Under the pieces are notes generated by a model. The model saw only the letters and a program-made list of their open reading frames with translations. It ran no database searches and was not told where the DNA came from. Shown one piece after another: positions 20,818 to 33,315 of a stretch of 64,000 nucleotides of DNA (position 1 is the first letter of the stretch; each line of letters begins with the position of its first letter). A program made the position numbers and the translations under genes. The stretch comes from Pollenia angustigena (taxonomy: Eukaryota > Arthropoda > Insecta > Diptera > Polleniidae): assembly GCA_930367215.1 (NCBI GenBank), contig OV884058.1, positions 167,444,478-167,508,477 of the forward strand. The letters are read 5' to 3'.

Positions 20818-21239
20818 TATTTGCATGATTATTGCATAAATGGAAGGTTTAAAATGACTGTGAGTGGTTTCAAAGAAAAAGGCAGTTTTTGTTTTAAATG
20901 AAGGAGACGTTACTATTGCACTATGGGACATTCAGTCCCATAAAACGCAACGCAAAGCCAAGGAATTACATTGAAATCAAAAACAGTCATAAATATTTTG
21001 TAATTTTGTTGCTGCTTTCTACAGAAATTCATGTACCGTTCAAAAATGTTTACCGCCACAAGTTATGAGGCGTTTGAAATTTTAAAAGGCAATGTTTATT
21101 TCTGTATTTAACGAGAAACTAATTTTTATGTTTCTAGAATATAATTCTAAAATTTAAATTTTTTATAAAGCAGTTAAAAGTCCATTCTTTTAATTACATC
21201 CATATACATACATATATATTTATTCCTGAAATTCCTATA
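20818..21239. other. Upstream region of the odorant receptor
   Basis: Contains the presumed promoter of the minus-strand receptor gene. No TATA box or other element can be assigned with confidence. The open frame to 20931 is probably 5' untranslated sequence. Confidence 0.3.
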
Positions 21240-22030
21240 AAGAATATATGGCCATTACAAAGTTCTTCCAAGCAATCCTATCATTAGCTATTTGTTTTAT
21301 TTCGGCCGGGCCCGCTGCATCTAGTCGACATGACTTCTTTCTTAAGCTGGCTCCTTCATTAATGTGCTGGTGTTCCAATGCGTCTTTGGCCGGATGGTTT
21401 TCTAAGGGTATGTCATATCCAGCGCCATTTACAAGTACGGATTTCGGCCATTAAAGGGGGTTTGTGCGGAGTTGTCCAGAGCGTTTCGTTTCCGCCTTCG
21501 AAATAAAGGGCCTAAATATACAAAAGGCCCTACATCTTCAAGGGCGCCATCACAGAACACAACTCATTTGGTATTTTCTGTGTTGATCCGCATAGTTTTC
21601 GTCTAAAGGAAGTTTATTTTGAAACCCACGTTAGCCACCATCAGTTTAAACATGCGTAGCTTTTCCTGCATGTCAGTGAAATTATGCGTAAGTGACTGTG
21701 GCCAAGACAATATTAAATTAAAGGGGCGATAGCCCGCAATCCTGTCTGATACCCTTCCTGACAGCCACTATATCACCAAGCTGGTTTTATTGTAGCAAAC
21801 GGCTGTTAGAAACGGAGTACAGGCTTTTACTAAGATGTGTTATCTCTTCGGGAAAACCCCTACATCTTAATGCCGCCCAAACTGTTTCGTGTGACTGGGT
21901 ATCAAAGGCCTTCTTAAAGACTTGATATGCAAGGTAGATCGTTGAACGCTATTCAACTGATTGTTCTACTATCATTCTAAGATTGTTGGCAGCAGAATGT
22001 AATGCATTTTCTGGCCCGCTACGGCCTTCG
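21240..22030 (-). pseudogene. LINE reverse transcriptase relic
   Basis: Minus-strand pieces match non-LTR reverse transcriptase: DFKKAFDT-like (KKAFDTQSHETVW), VRKGIRQ-like (AVRKGIRQDCGLSP), and the C-terminal tail RDAWRN-like (NDRIAWKNF). Between them are frameshifts, stops and a large deletion of the YXDD region. The clade was not assigned; the conserved tail points to an RTE- or R4-type rather than jockey element. Fully inactive. Confidence 0.65.
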
Positions 22031-22320
22031 TCAGCATTCTTTGTGTCTCACTGGATGGTGTCTAATAATTGTAAATTTTTCTGTACATAACATATACCTC
22101 ATTGCTTTCCAAAGGAAAGATAAGGTAAAATGTAACAAGAAATACAATATAATAGTCTGGTAGTGTATACAGTCATTTCTGAAAAATTGAAGGAATAGGA
22201 CTATTACAAAAAAGCTTTATAAAATACATAACTGAAATTAAGCACATAGAATAATTCGAAAAATTAAAAATGTTGAATATAATATAAAGTAACCTTCGGA
22301 AGGAAATAATTCCCAGTTTC
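22030..22320. repeat. Repeat block shared with the 10-kb LTR insert
   Basis: GTGTCTAATAATTGTAAAT and the following 250 bp match 10290-10380 plus 10890-11066. The preceding 75-bp block (GCATTTTCTGGCCCGCTACG, 21990-22055) is in reverse orientation compared with 10218-10288. Confidence 0.75.
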
Positions 22321-22323
22321 TAT

Positions 22324-22790
22324 TTATGATAATAGTATAATATTATAAAAGTATAATAGTATAATAGTATAATAGTACAATAGTATAATAGTATAATATA
22401 ATAATAGTTTAATAGTTTAACAGTATAATAGAATAATAGTATAATAATATAATAATATAATAGTATAATAGAATATTAGTATAATAGTATAATAGTTTAA
22501 TAGTATAATAGTATAATAGTATAATAGTATAATAGTATAATAGTATAATAGTGTAATAGTATAATAGTATAATAGTATAATAGTATAAAAGTATAATAGT
22601 ATAATAGTATAATAGTATAATATGAAGTATAATAGTATAATATAATAATAGTACTTTCATACTTATATGTATAATAGTATACTAGTATAATAGTAAATTG
22701 GTGTCATAGTATAATTGTATAACAGTATAATAGTATAATATTATTATAGTATAATAGTTTATTAGTAGAATAGTATAATACTATAATATT
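22324..22790. repeat. (TATAATAG)n minisatellite, left block
   Basis: 8-bp unit TATAATAG with many variants. The order of variants at its start (TATTATAAAAG, then ACAATAG, then TAATAATAGTTTAA) is the same as in the right block from 24650. Confidence 0.9.
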
Positions 22791-24645
22791 TTTTTTTTTT
22801 TACTTTGTTTTTTTTTTTTTTTTTTTTTTTTTTTATTATTTTATTTTATTCATTTATTTAATTTACAATAAATTAAATTATAATTAATTAAGATAGGTAT
22901 ATTAATTGATAACCTTGCGAAGCTATTGAGGCTTGTCTCCTGGTATGGGTTAAAAATTAATTTCATTTCATAATTCATTGCTGATGAAAAGAAAATAAAT
23001 TACAGTTTAATAAATAATAAAAAGATAATAAATTTAAGTTTTTCTTTTCTTTCCTTTTTTTTAACGTTAAATTTAAAGCATTCATTGCTGATTAATAAAA
23101 AAGTTCTTAAATATTTTGTTTCTGTTCTTATAATTGGCAGTATTAAGAATTTTAAGGGGCAGTTTGTTGAATATTGTTGGTAGCATTACGGAAAGAGTTT
23201 TTTTCCCATAGTTGTTTTTGTATCTTTTTACACAGTATCTACACTCAGCATTCATACGAGTCTGATGATTGTGTTCTATTCTTTTTAGAAACCTGGAGTC
23301 ATTATAAAATTCTGTTGCTATTGTAGTAAAAATGATGCTTTTTACGTTTAATATGTTTAGATCCTTAGCAATGTTGATATTTGATGTGTTGTTGTTGGTA
23401 TTTGCAGAGCTGTTGGTAGATGTGGTGTTGCTGTTGGTAATATTAGGGATGGTATCAGAAAATGGTGTTCTGTTTGCGTTTGTTGATAGTTTTTTTTTTT
23501 TTTTTTTTTTAATTCCCTATGCTAATCCTCGCGAAGATTTACGCTTGTCTGCAGGAAAGAAACCAGAGTCTCTGGCGGGAATCGAACCCGCAACCCCGGG
23601 GTTGATAGACTAGCCCACTACTAGCTAGCCTATCGGGGGGGTTGGAACTAGTTGTTGTATGGTTGATTGTGTTGCCATTTTGTGTGTCGTTGAAGTTGTT
23701 TGTTGGGTTGTTATTATTGTTGACAATGTCAAGAGCCATATTGCTGACAGTGGTGTTTTGGGTATTGTTTATATACCGATTTTTTTTTAGAATTTTAAGC
23801 AGTTGTAGCTTATTACAAAAAGTTGAGTTTCCCCAGGCTGTTATGCCATGGCGAAGATGTGATTCCACTAATGAAAAATATGCTTGTCTTAGCACCATAT
23901 TGTTAGAGCTGTTATTTAAATGATGTAGCATAAATGAAGCTTTTCTTAGTTTTCTTCGGAGTTCATCTACATGTACCATCCATTTAAAATTATGGTCTAC
24001 GTAAACGCCTAGGTATTTGTATGTGTTGACAATTTCAATTGTAGTAGAACATAGGTCCTCACTGTAGTCAAAATCTGTAATTTTTCTTCTGTGCAGACAT
24101 TCTGTTGAGTGGAACCTTATATTAATTTCCCTATAAAGTATATTTGTAGGCTTAATATGCATAAGCTTGGCTTTTGATGCATTGATTATCAAACCATGAT
24201 CGTGACACCATCGTGCAGCAGTATTTAGCTGGTGTTGCATTATTATTGTTGCGGTATCTATGTTTTTATGAGCCACTACTATAGCAGTGTCGTCCGCATA
24301 TGCATGTTTTTAGTTTATTAATAAGTTCGTTGGAATATATTAAGTAGAGTATGGGGCCTAATTTTGAGCCTTGTGGTACACCAAAATTCGAATTTGTTTT
24401 ATTACTTAAAATGTTCTTTACTTTTACGTAATATGTTCTTAGTGTTAGATAGTTTTTAAACCAATCTAAACATCTGTCTTGTATTCCAATTTTTTTTAAC
24501 ATTATTATAAGCTTATTATGTGAAAGGGTATCGAATGCTTTGCTAAAATCGATAAATAGTGTAAGGCATTGATTTTTTTTACTTAGCTGTTCATTTATAT
24601 AGTTTGCAAAGTTACCAAGAAGTTTGTTTATGTTTTTTCCTTTTT
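22791..24645 (-). mobile_element. 5'-truncated LINE with RT domain, inside the minisatellite
   Basis: Minus-oriented non-LTR element ending in a poly(A) tract (poly-T at 22790-22835 on the plus strand). It has the reverse transcriptase motifs FIDFSKAFDT, GVPQGSKLGPILY, YADDTAIVVAH and YLGVYVDHNFKW, and a C-terminal LPLKILNTANYKNR region at 23060-23340. A 1-nt frameshift lies just before the YADD motif (about 24300), and a SINE interrupts the frame at 23490-23640. The endonuclease part is missing. Probably a CR1/jockey-type element; inactive. Confidence 0.8.
23490..23640 (-). mobile_element. tRNA-derived SINE
   Basis: Minus-strand element with a Pol III B box (GGTTCGATTCCCGCC, 23574-23588), an A-box-like TAGTAGTGGGC upstream and a poly(A) tail of about 20. 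Its head resembles a tRNA gene, which gives the family its internal promoter. It lies inside the LINE reverse-transcriptase C-terminal region. A truncated relative is at 53760-53855. Confidence 0.75.
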
Positions 24646-25347
24646 TGTAGTATAATAGTATAATATTATAAAAGTATAATAGTATAATTGTATAATAGTA
24701 CAATAGTATAATATAATAATAGTTTAATGGTTTAACAGTATAATAGTATAATAATATAATAGTATATTAGTATAATAGTTTAATAGTATTAAAATATAAT
24801 AGTATAAAAGTATAATACTATAATACTATAATAGTATAATAGTATAATAGTATAAAAGTATAATAGTATAATAGTATAATAGTATAATAGTATAATAGTA
24901 TAATAGTATAATAGTATAATAGTATAATAGTATAATAGTATAATAGTATAATAGTATAATAGTATAATAGTATAATAGTATAATAGTATAATAGTATAAT
25001 AGTATAATAGTATAATAGTATAATAGTATAATAGTATAATAGTATAATAGTATAATAGTATAATAGTATAATAGTATAATAGTATAATAGTATAATAGTA
25101 TAATAGTATAATAGTATAATAGTATAATAGTATAATAGTATAATAGTATAATAGTATAATAGTATAATAGTATAATAGTATAGTAGTATAATAGTATAAT
25201 AGTATAATAGTATAATAGTATAATAGTATAATAGTATAATAGTATAGTAGTATAATAGTATAATAGTATAATAGTATAAAAAATAGTATAATAGTATAAT
25301 AGTATAAAAGTATAATAGTATAATAGTATAATAATATAATAGTATAC
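24646..25347. repeat. (TATAATAG)n minisatellite, right block
   Basis: About 700 bp. 24835-25265 is almost uninterrupted TATAATAG. Long open frames on the minus strand (YYYTIILL repeats) are translation of the repeat and not genes. Confidence 0.92.
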
Positions 25348-25660
25348 AATTATATTCGTGTAGGTGTATCATCCTATTTTCACAGAGTTTTTACCTAAAT
25401 ATCGTCGCACAGTGGGATATTTTACGAGAAGGCGGTCGAAATTCCATAACTTTTGACTGGATCGGTATTTTTTTATGCGATTTGCTCGATAGGTGGGATG
25501 TTAGTCTTTAATAAGTTAATAAAGTTTAATAAACATAAGTTATGGGGAGTTAAAAATGCATTTTCATTTTTTTGTTGAGTTTCAGTGTTAAAGTTGAATT
25601 TTTTTATAATATATCTTGTATCTTACAACTGATACTTATTTTTTATATTGGATCTTGGTT

Positions 25661-25748
25661 CTTGTCGGAAAATGCCAACATTTGGCCCCTGGAATTTTTT
25701 TTTGTCCAAATATTGACAGGGGCCAAACGTTGGCTTTTTTAGGACAAG
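25661..25748. other. Imperfect hairpin, 88 nt
   Basis: Arms 25661-25691 and 25717-25748 pair with a few mismatches: GCCAACATTTGGCCCCTG against CAGGGGCCAAACGTTGGC, with a 25-nt loop. It is GC-richer than its surroundings. It may be a miRNA-type precursor or a small foldback sequence. Confidence 0.5.
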
Positions 25749-25856
25749 ACAAGTTGTTTAACCTTAAAACTGCGAAAGAAAATTTTTTAAACTGTCCCAA
25801 TATTATTCTTAGATATCGACACAATTTAAAGTAATTTAACTTTTATTTTTGGTGTA

Positions 25857-26110
25857 ATATCTGTGGTCACAAGCGATAACCGCCAAATACGACTTAAGAA
25901 ATAATTGAGTTTATGTTTGTTTTTAGAAAATATTTCTGAAATAAATACAACTCTCGAAAAATTTTTTATCTTAGCATTGTGGGGTTAAGAAGTTTTGATA
26001 CTTAATTTTCTAATGCAATTAATTTTTTTAGAAACGCAAGCATAAATATAAAGTGCCATTTCTCAAGAACTATTTCGACTTAGACGATTAATGCTTGTTA
26101 CCACAGATAT
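25857..26110. mobile_element. Putative MITE (254 bp)
   Basis: ATATCTGTGGTCACAAGC at the left is mirrored at the right (GCTTGTTACCACAGATAT), with further partial pairing inward. GTA flanks both ends. No coding capacity. Confidence 0.5.
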
Positions 26111-27394
26111 GTACTACATACACATATGTATGTATTTTATTTATATGTTTTAATTCAAATATATACTTAAATCAAAAACAAATTATAATCCCTAAAATAC
26201 TTTAAATTGAACAATATTAAGACATACCTGCGGGAAATTTGTGTCAATTGGTCCATCAGACAGTTCCTGGGAGTTGTGAAAATAGAACAGGTACACAAAA
26301 TCTAATTGCCAAAAGAAAGATTAAAATTAGAGAATTCTAAAATCACTTATTCTCCGCCAAAAAATGTTGTGATTTTTTGAAAAAAGCCGTGAACCCTTTG
26401 TGACGCAGGCCGCACAACGCACGCTACAGTTTTTCCAGTAGTATATTATTATTATATTTGTTTTAACAAAACAAATTATATTTTTATGCATTGCATTTGT
26501 TAAACTAATTTCTTAACTAATGAATAGTGCTATTTTAAGCACAAAAATCACCTAAAATAATCGCGTATCACGTATAACATTAAGAGATCAGGGGTGGGCA
26601 AGGATTTGCTAAACATTATTGTATTAATGATCATTGAAATACATATTTTTTAATATAAAAATGAAATTATACATCTAGTCTTATATTCCATTAAAAAAAA
26701 TTCATTTGAAAAATTTTTGGTTGGTGGACTGTTTCTGGGATTTGCCCATATAGCATTTGATTTTTGTTTTGATTTTGCTTTTCATTGTTTTTGTTGTAAT
26801 GTAACGGATAATATTTTTGCGGAACATTTTAACACCTTTAATCCCTGTTTTAATGGTATTTTTGCTCTTCTTTAAAAGAAGGATAAAAAAGACCCATACC
26901 TTGAAGAGTAAGAGGGTTAAAATATTCTACAAAAATATTCTCCGTAATATTTTACATAAATTTGCTCAACACATTTTATACCTAAAATGTAAGGGTCACA
27001 TGGTATCTTATGCCGGTTAACAATAAGAATGTGCCAGAGCTGGGAAGCTTTAACCGCCCCCAAATGAAATTCAGATGTAAACTTTTAAAACGCCGATACA
27101 CTTGACTTTTTTTTTGTCTCCTTTATCAAAATTTATAGGCCGGATCTTGTAATTTTTTTTTTGTGTTGTACACTTCTTTGAAACATAAAAACCACTTAAA
27201 AAAAAAAAAATTTTATATTTTATTAGCGTTACTTTAAAACATAAAAAACCCTTGTTTTAACACTTTAAAGAAGACAACATACCGGCAATAAATAGAAAGG
27301 TAACATATAGCTAGTTTTACACATAAAATATAACTGCGTACCATTATTTCAAACTTTAATTTTTTTTGGTCTCCTGCCACTAGTTGTTAAGACG
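26111..27394. other. AT-rich region without recognised gene
   Basis: No gene. A block at 26232-26300 (GAAATTTGTGTCAATTG, GAAAATAGAACAGGT) recurs inverted at 46650-46705, so a dispersed repeat is present. Confidence 0.35.
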
Positions 27395-27925
27395 GTATAC
27401 TAAGTTTGTCATTCCGTGTGCAACTTTTTTATTATTCATCTCAGACCCCATAAAGTATATATATATTTCGGTTCCTTGAGTAATTCTAAGTCGATTGAGA
27501 CAAGTCCGTCTGTCTTTCCGTCTATGCAAAACACGCTCACTTTCAAAATGTGACCCCAAAAACTCTCCATGTTAGAGTCAAGGAACACCTATAGTGTCAT
27601 ATACCAACAGATTCGTATTGACGAGCTGATTAAGAATCTTTGGGGATCTTGAGAAAACGATCTCAACTCCATAGTTAAGACTTATTTTTCAACGAAAAAA
27701 TAAAAGTTGGAATGAAACTCTTAAAAAGAGAGTTTTACAAATCATGTTATTTTACTTAAGATTGTCGGTCAATAATTTAATATAGGCCTAAACTGCAACC
27801 AATTTTAATGCTGATGTCTGTTTTCATACAGATAAATTAATACTCAATAGACATCATGTAGATACCACTCCTGAAATATTCGAACTGTCGGTGGCGGGTA
27901 TCAAAGATTCGGCATAGCCGAATAT
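27395..27925. repeat. Dispersed repeat with GTCCGTCTGTC block
   Basis: Has TTTGTCATTCCGT, CATAAAGTATATATATATT and GTCCGTCTGTCTTTCCGTC at one end and GATTCGGCATAGCCGAATAT at the other. Shared with 14800-15605 and 49980-51290. Class unknown. Confidence 0.5.
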
Positions 27926-28872
27926 AGCACTCTAACTTGTTTTAAATTAAGTTGCAATTTTCAGGTATATAAACTATTTAGTTTATTTCGCGGATATTTA
28001 CTAATGTTTGATCTTTTAATTTTAAATTATTAAGAAATCTAACGTGTTCGACAATTTATGTCGCCTAATCGTTTTGCAGCAACCGTTCACCCACAATAAA
28101 TTCATAAAAATGACAATAAGAGCTAAAGTTAAATGCTTTAAACCGCTAATAGTTAAGAAGATAAAATTTGTAAAATATCTTGAAAAACAAATAAATTATG
28201 ATCACTTCAACTTTAAAATTTGTCTAAGAAATTCTTAACTATAACCAAATACTTAGAAAGTCTATTTTGGACCACCCTGTTCTCAATGATATAGTTGAAA
28301 TAAGGTTAACATTTTTTGGCTCCCGAGGTTTAATAGTATTTACTTTCATATGAATTAAATAATTTTAAAATTGGAGAATATAAAAAAAAATAATTTTGGC
28401 CGTCTTCTCAAAATATGAACTAGTGTGCTCGTGCCGAAGTTTTCTTGACGTTATCTTGATTTTGGGAAATTGAATCTTAACAATCAATATAAAACTTCTT
28501 CAAGGGAAGTCAAATTTAAAACATCAACTTTGTGAAAAAAAGACAGGAAGGGTGTTCCATAAGCAAAAGATCTTCTCTCGAGACATGGGGATTGAATAGA
28601 TCGATAGATCTGTTAAATTTGCTACAGGAGAAGGACTTATCTAATTTTATTTATTTCGTGATATACGTCAAGATAACTTCGGCACGATGATATGTATGTA
28701 TAATTAGATATTTATTATTTAAATCTGAGCCATTGTTTTTGGTATTGAATTAAAGCTTCGTTTTTAGCATTTGCTATATTTTAAAAATATGGGTCCATAT
28801 AATTTAGTACGTAAAATAGAATTCAATTAAACAATATTAAAAAATTTAAAAGCGAAACTATAAACATTTACC
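27926..28872. other. AT-rich region without recognised gene
   Basis: I see no gene, repeat end or RNA structure I can support here. Confidence 0.4.
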
Positions 28873-28986
28873 CCCGTATTTATAAACGATTATTAAATTT
28901 AACAAACGTTTATTAAGGAAAGTTTGCATACAAAATTTGTTTTGTAAATCTTTAATAAATATTAATTTTTTTTATAAATACGGGCG
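28873..28986. mobile_element. Small MITE with CCCGTATTTATAAA ends
   Basis: CCCGTATTTATAAA at the left and TTTATAAATACGGG at the right enclose about 114 bp. A diverged relative with CTGCCGTATTCATAAA and AAATACGTCAG ends is at 29286-29373. Confidence 0.6.
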
Positions 28987-30203
28987 ATAAACTTTCTTAA
29001 ATTAGATTTTATTTTAGCTAATACGGCCTAAAGTTTTTTTATGTAATTAAAAATGCATTTAATCCATATTTTCCCAACGTTTCGTGAATTTTATGTTCAC
29101 TTTATCAAGGGATTCGTAATAAGAAAATCAATTTTTATTACATTGAACAATAATTTGTTGTAGACAAGCATGAGAAACATTAAACATGAAAAATTAAATT
29201 AAACACAAACTTAAAAATTATATCACAGGTTTTTTGATATTGCAACACAGTAACTGGCACTAATGTTTTGTGTTATAAAACATTGACTGCCGTATTCATA
29301 AAAAAAAATTTGTATGAATATTTTGCCTTAAAACACATTTCCAACTTATTTTATTTTTTACAAATACGTCAGTTATAATATTTATATGTTTTTAAATGCT
29401 TTTGCCCATTGTTCAATAATATACATATGTAAATTGTAAGAAAAACATAGAAATTTTATAGATCTGTTACAACAATTTATATATAAATAATAAAGTTATT
29501 TTTTATTATATGTAATTGTTTATTGCTCATCACACCTACCGCAATTATAATTGCGTTGTGACAATTCTAATATTTCTACTTATACATATTTCCTTATGCA
29601 ATTAAGTTAAAATAGAATATAGACGAACTACACTTAATTGTTAACACCTGCTAATGGCTGATAGCAGGGTTTAAAAATACTAATATATTAGTCATAAATA
29701 TGCATATACTAAACACAAGCTTACAGAAAATCTAAAAATATTAAATAACTATCTACCGTAATATATCGCTGTATTAATATAATTTCTAGTTAAACTCAAA
29801 AATATTTAACCAGTAGCAACTTTTTGATATTACAATACGCAAAATATTAATATTTTCGCCGTACAAATATATTTTCTATGGAAATATTCAAATATTTTTA
29901 GTCAACATAAATATTAAATATTGTTTTTCTTCAATATCAATTTATATCTGCCACACATTACAAACTGCCGAAGTATATGCGAAATGTACGAATATAAATA
30001 ACATAACAAAACAAAATATGCCGTCTTGTTGATCATCGACTGCCAAAATATGCGACACAAAATATGCGACTATTACACACGAAATATTTAAATATTTCAG
30101 TGTGAATAGTAAACATATTATTAGTCGAAAAATAAACTAATAATAGTCGCAATACGAAGAACAAAATATTTTTGTGTGTACATACAAAAAAGGTTTAAAA
30201 AAC
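28987..30203. other. Very AT-rich region with AATATT-rich stretch
   Basis: Besides the small repeat at 29286-29373, 29690-30180 is rich in AATATT/AAATATT motifs. Possible ends CAGGGTTTAAAA (29664) and TTTAAAAAACCCT (30191-30206) face each other, but no target duplication is seen. No gene. Confidence 0.35.
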
Positions 30204-31189
30204 CCTACAGATAATATTGGACTACGTGGGCCATTGTGGCTTAAATGGACTACTTAGAACATGGTCCAATGTACTGTAGTATGGACCATGTTATAAGAAA
30301 TTAACATGCAGTGCTGCCAAAGACTGCATGATGTATACTTTTCTATAGTTTACAGTATCAAACATTGGTAGCCCTGATGGTGTCCAGTGTCCATTATTAA
30401 AGGTTCAGTTAGGCTGTTCGCTTTTTGTTATATGAAAACCAATACAAAAGCTTACCGAAATGCAATGTACCGTAGTTGCAACGTACCAATCTGTATAAAA
30501 TAGAATTTCATGCCGATGTTACGTGACATATGTAAGACAGTGATGGGCGGCTTGTATGTTACATTGAATGCGGGTAATTTTGCTCTTTTTTTTGGTACTT
30601 TTTTCAGTTTATCTATGCAATTGCGACAAAACAACTTACAATACAACATATTTCCAAACATACATATGTTTAGATGTTTAAAGTAAACAAATGCATATAC
30701 ATTAGACTGGTCGCATCTTGTATGGGATTTTTTTTTTAAATTTAATTGTTTGCGCTGCTTAAAATATGAGGTTTGGTGTAAGAAATCATGACCTAATTTT
30801 TCAGGTCAATCCGACGGTGCCTAGCCGTGCCGGGTGGGGCCCAAAGTTCCCCATTTTATAAAAAAAAAAACATCTTTTCTATCAGATCTTTATAGTTATA
30901 CTAGTTGAAAAGCCGAAAATCAAAAATATGACTACGCTACGATCTTCCGCAGAGAAAGTACTTCAAGTGTGCCAAATTTCAGCTTCCTATGTCATCAGAT
31001 GGCTTCAGAAAGTTGCGGAAAGAATAGGACATACATGCAAACATCCTGACATACTAAGAAATTATATATTGTATAGATAGATTAAAGTATTTGCAGTTTA
31101 ATATTTTAGTATGATACGAACGAAAGATTTTTAACTAATTTTAACTAATTCGGGGTCGCTGAATCCAGTGGTGCTAGCCGTTTTTTTTA
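30204..31189. other. Region with dispersed repeat fragments
   Basis: 30215-30300 holds GTCCAATGTACTGTAGTATGGACC-type palindromic sequence related to 33830-34020. 30700-31030 (GGTGCCTAGCCGTGCCGGG) looks like a decayed repeat. No gene supported. Confidence 0.35.
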
Positions 31190-31515
31190 GGTTAGCTTTA
31201 GTTTTCGAGATATACCGTTATTTCGAAAATTAAGGATGTTGCACAACATATGTTCGCGTAACTCAAAAACGCTTTAGCTTATTGAAAAACTAAAGAAAAC
31301 CGAAATTCGGCAATAAAATTTACTTTAAGAAAGCTTAAACTTTTTTCTTCATATTGGCTTTGGTTTTCGAGATATACCGTTATTTCGAAAATTAAGGAGG
31401 TTGCACAACATATGTTCGCGTAACTCAAAAACGCTTTAGCTTATTGAAAAACTGAAATTCCGCAATAAAATTTACTTTAAGAAAGGTAAAACGTTTTTCT
31501 TATATGCGCAGTCGT
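31190..31515. repeat. Two-copy tandem repeat, about 170 bp
   Basis: The block TTTCGAGATATACCGTTATT to TTTACTTTAAGAAAG occurs at about 31203-31330 and 31367-31490. The copies are nearly identical apart from an internal gap of about 15 bp in the second. Confidence 0.8.
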
Positions 31516-31628
31516 TTTAGAAACATAATTTTTTTTTCTGGAAAAAAAAATAATTTTTTTATTAAAATTTCGGAATTTTTGTTTTCAAAAATTCATAAAA
31601 AATTGAAAAATGGAGCTATGCTTCTAAT

Positions 31629-31925
31629 TTTATAGAGTCATATAAAAAACAATATTGCAAAATATTGTAGGTATTTTAGAAATAAATGATGGAGATGAAA
31701 ATTAAAGTGGAGTTGGTCATACATCTGACCCTTCTTGAAGCATCCAAGGCACTACACGGGCCAAATATAAGAATTTCAATTATACAAATATTTAATAAAA
31801 TTCTTAAATTAATTAAAATTTTTCGTCTTTTGTGAATACATAAAATCAAAAGTTGTGAACAGATTTTAATCATTTATAGCTTGTTTTGTTTGCAATATTG
31901 TTTTTTATATGACTCTATAAAAATA
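31629..31925. mobile_element. Putative MITE with 35-bp inverted ends
   Basis: TTTTATAGAGTCATATAAA near 31629 is the inverse of TTTATATGACTCTATAAAA near 31905, continuing into AACAATATTGCAAA. About 295 bp, no coding capacity. Confidence 0.6.
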
Positions 31926-32636
31926 TTATTATTTTTTTGCTCAGTCTAAAAAAAGTTCTAAAATAATAAGAGTTTTGACGCTGTGGTCATTGTTTTCTCA
32001 TAAATACACAGTAGACATCAAAATTATATTGGGTGGCTAGTAGCAGTGGTATATTTTCATGTTGTTGTGATTTTATGGCTACCTCTTCCAATAGTCTTTC
32101 CCTTTCCACACCTGAGAAAGACAAAAATTAAATCTAAATTTTTTTTAAGTACTTAAAATATACTTATTCCAACACAATTATCGTAAATTTTTAGAACTTT
32201 TTTAATTTTCGGGCATGTTCTATTAAATCGAAATGGGAATTTAGCACGTCATACAAAAAATAATTAAATAATTTAAAAGTTGTTTAAAATTGGAAAATTA
32301 ATTAAGGAAACAAACATTTTCTCAAATTCTATATGATTTGTGCAACTATGTGTGTAATAAAAATTGCTTTAAATGCGAATATGTTTAAAGAAAATCGTAC
32401 TTACACTATCAATGAGTTAATTGTTTTGTAAGGCTTTTCTCCTTTCTTATATGGCTTACAGCAATGTTATGGTTTTCCTGGCCAAATGCTTCGTTTGTGT
32501 TGTTAGCTTTTTAAACGCAAATTTCATATATTTATGAAATGCCATAAAATGGAATTAATTCCGTTGACGTTACACATTTTAAGTGTTTTTCTTTATGTAA
32601 TTGTTGCATATTCAATCAAAAGCTTAAAATATAATA

Positions 32637-32750
32637 CCCCAATTTCACCAAGTTCAGTTAAAACTAACTATTACTTTAACTTCCAGCCTACAATATGTTT
32701 TGACAGCTTGAACTGATAGTTAATTATAGCTGAACTTAGTGAAATTGGTG
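32637..32750. mobile_element. Small hairpin repeat, copy 1
   Basis: CCAATTTCACCAAGTTCAG faces CTGAACTTAGTGAAATTGG. The related copy at 41005-41105 carries AACTTTAACTTCCAG and GAACTTGGTGAAATTG in the same order, so this is a small dispersed foldback repeat. Confidence 0.65.
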
Positions 32751-32865
32751 GTTACTAATTAAAACAATTGGTTATGTTTTCGTCAAAAAAAAAATGTACT
32801 GTTTTTTTCTTGATTGTACTGTTTTTTTTGTATTTAATGTACTGTTTTTCCGAATTTAAAATCTG

Positions 32866-33315
32866 CCCAGCAAACACTTTACTTACCTGGTAATTTAGCA
32901 AATAATGTTGGAGAAAATAAATACTACTTATTTTTCGGCTGAATAACTACATATTTTTATTCGAGGTGTCCAAAGAATTAAGTACTTACAAAATACACTT
33001 ACTAGAAGTCAAAAAATACCTAGTTATTATTTAACTACTTGTAAGTTGAATTGTAAGTACTTACAATAAACTTACCAGAAGCCAAAAAATCACTAGTTAA
33101 TAGACCTAATAAGTAGTTATTGAGTACGTTACCAGTAAGCAAATATTCAGTAGTGAAAATAGCAGAAGTAATAAGTAGTTGCTGAGGTCATTACTAGTAA
33201 GTACTTATTGAAGTTTTCAGAATAATGACAATTATAATGACAACTACTTACCAGGTAATGTATGAAATAACTACCACCTATTACTAAAAATCAAAAAGTT
33301 TTTCCTGGGTGGCTA
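32866..33315. repeat. TAAGTACTTAC-rich degenerate repeat region
   Basis: About 450 bp with many short direct and inverted copies of AAGTACTTAC, ACTTACCAG and AAGTAGTTATT. It is bounded loosely by GCCCAGCAAA and CCTGGGTGGC. Probably a foldback-rich non-autonomous element; no target duplication seen. Confidence 0.5.

Noticed and set aside
22409..22660. 83-codon minus-strand frame in the left minisatellite
   Set aside because: Same cause: the repeat lacks stops in this phase.
23574..23588. Candidate tRNA gene from a GGTTCGATTCC box
   Set aside because: No complete cloverleaf; a poly(A) tail and a second dispersed copy indicate a SINE.
22324..25347. CRISPR-like array
   Set aside because: Units are 8 bp with no unique spacers, in a eukaryotic context.
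24789..25372. Long minus-strand frames of 184-186 codons rich in YYYTIILL
   Set aside because: They are translations of the TATAATAG minisatellite, which has no stop in two frames.
29664..30206. Possible element with AGGGTTTAAAAA ends
   Set aside because: Low-complexity ends and no duplication of flanks.
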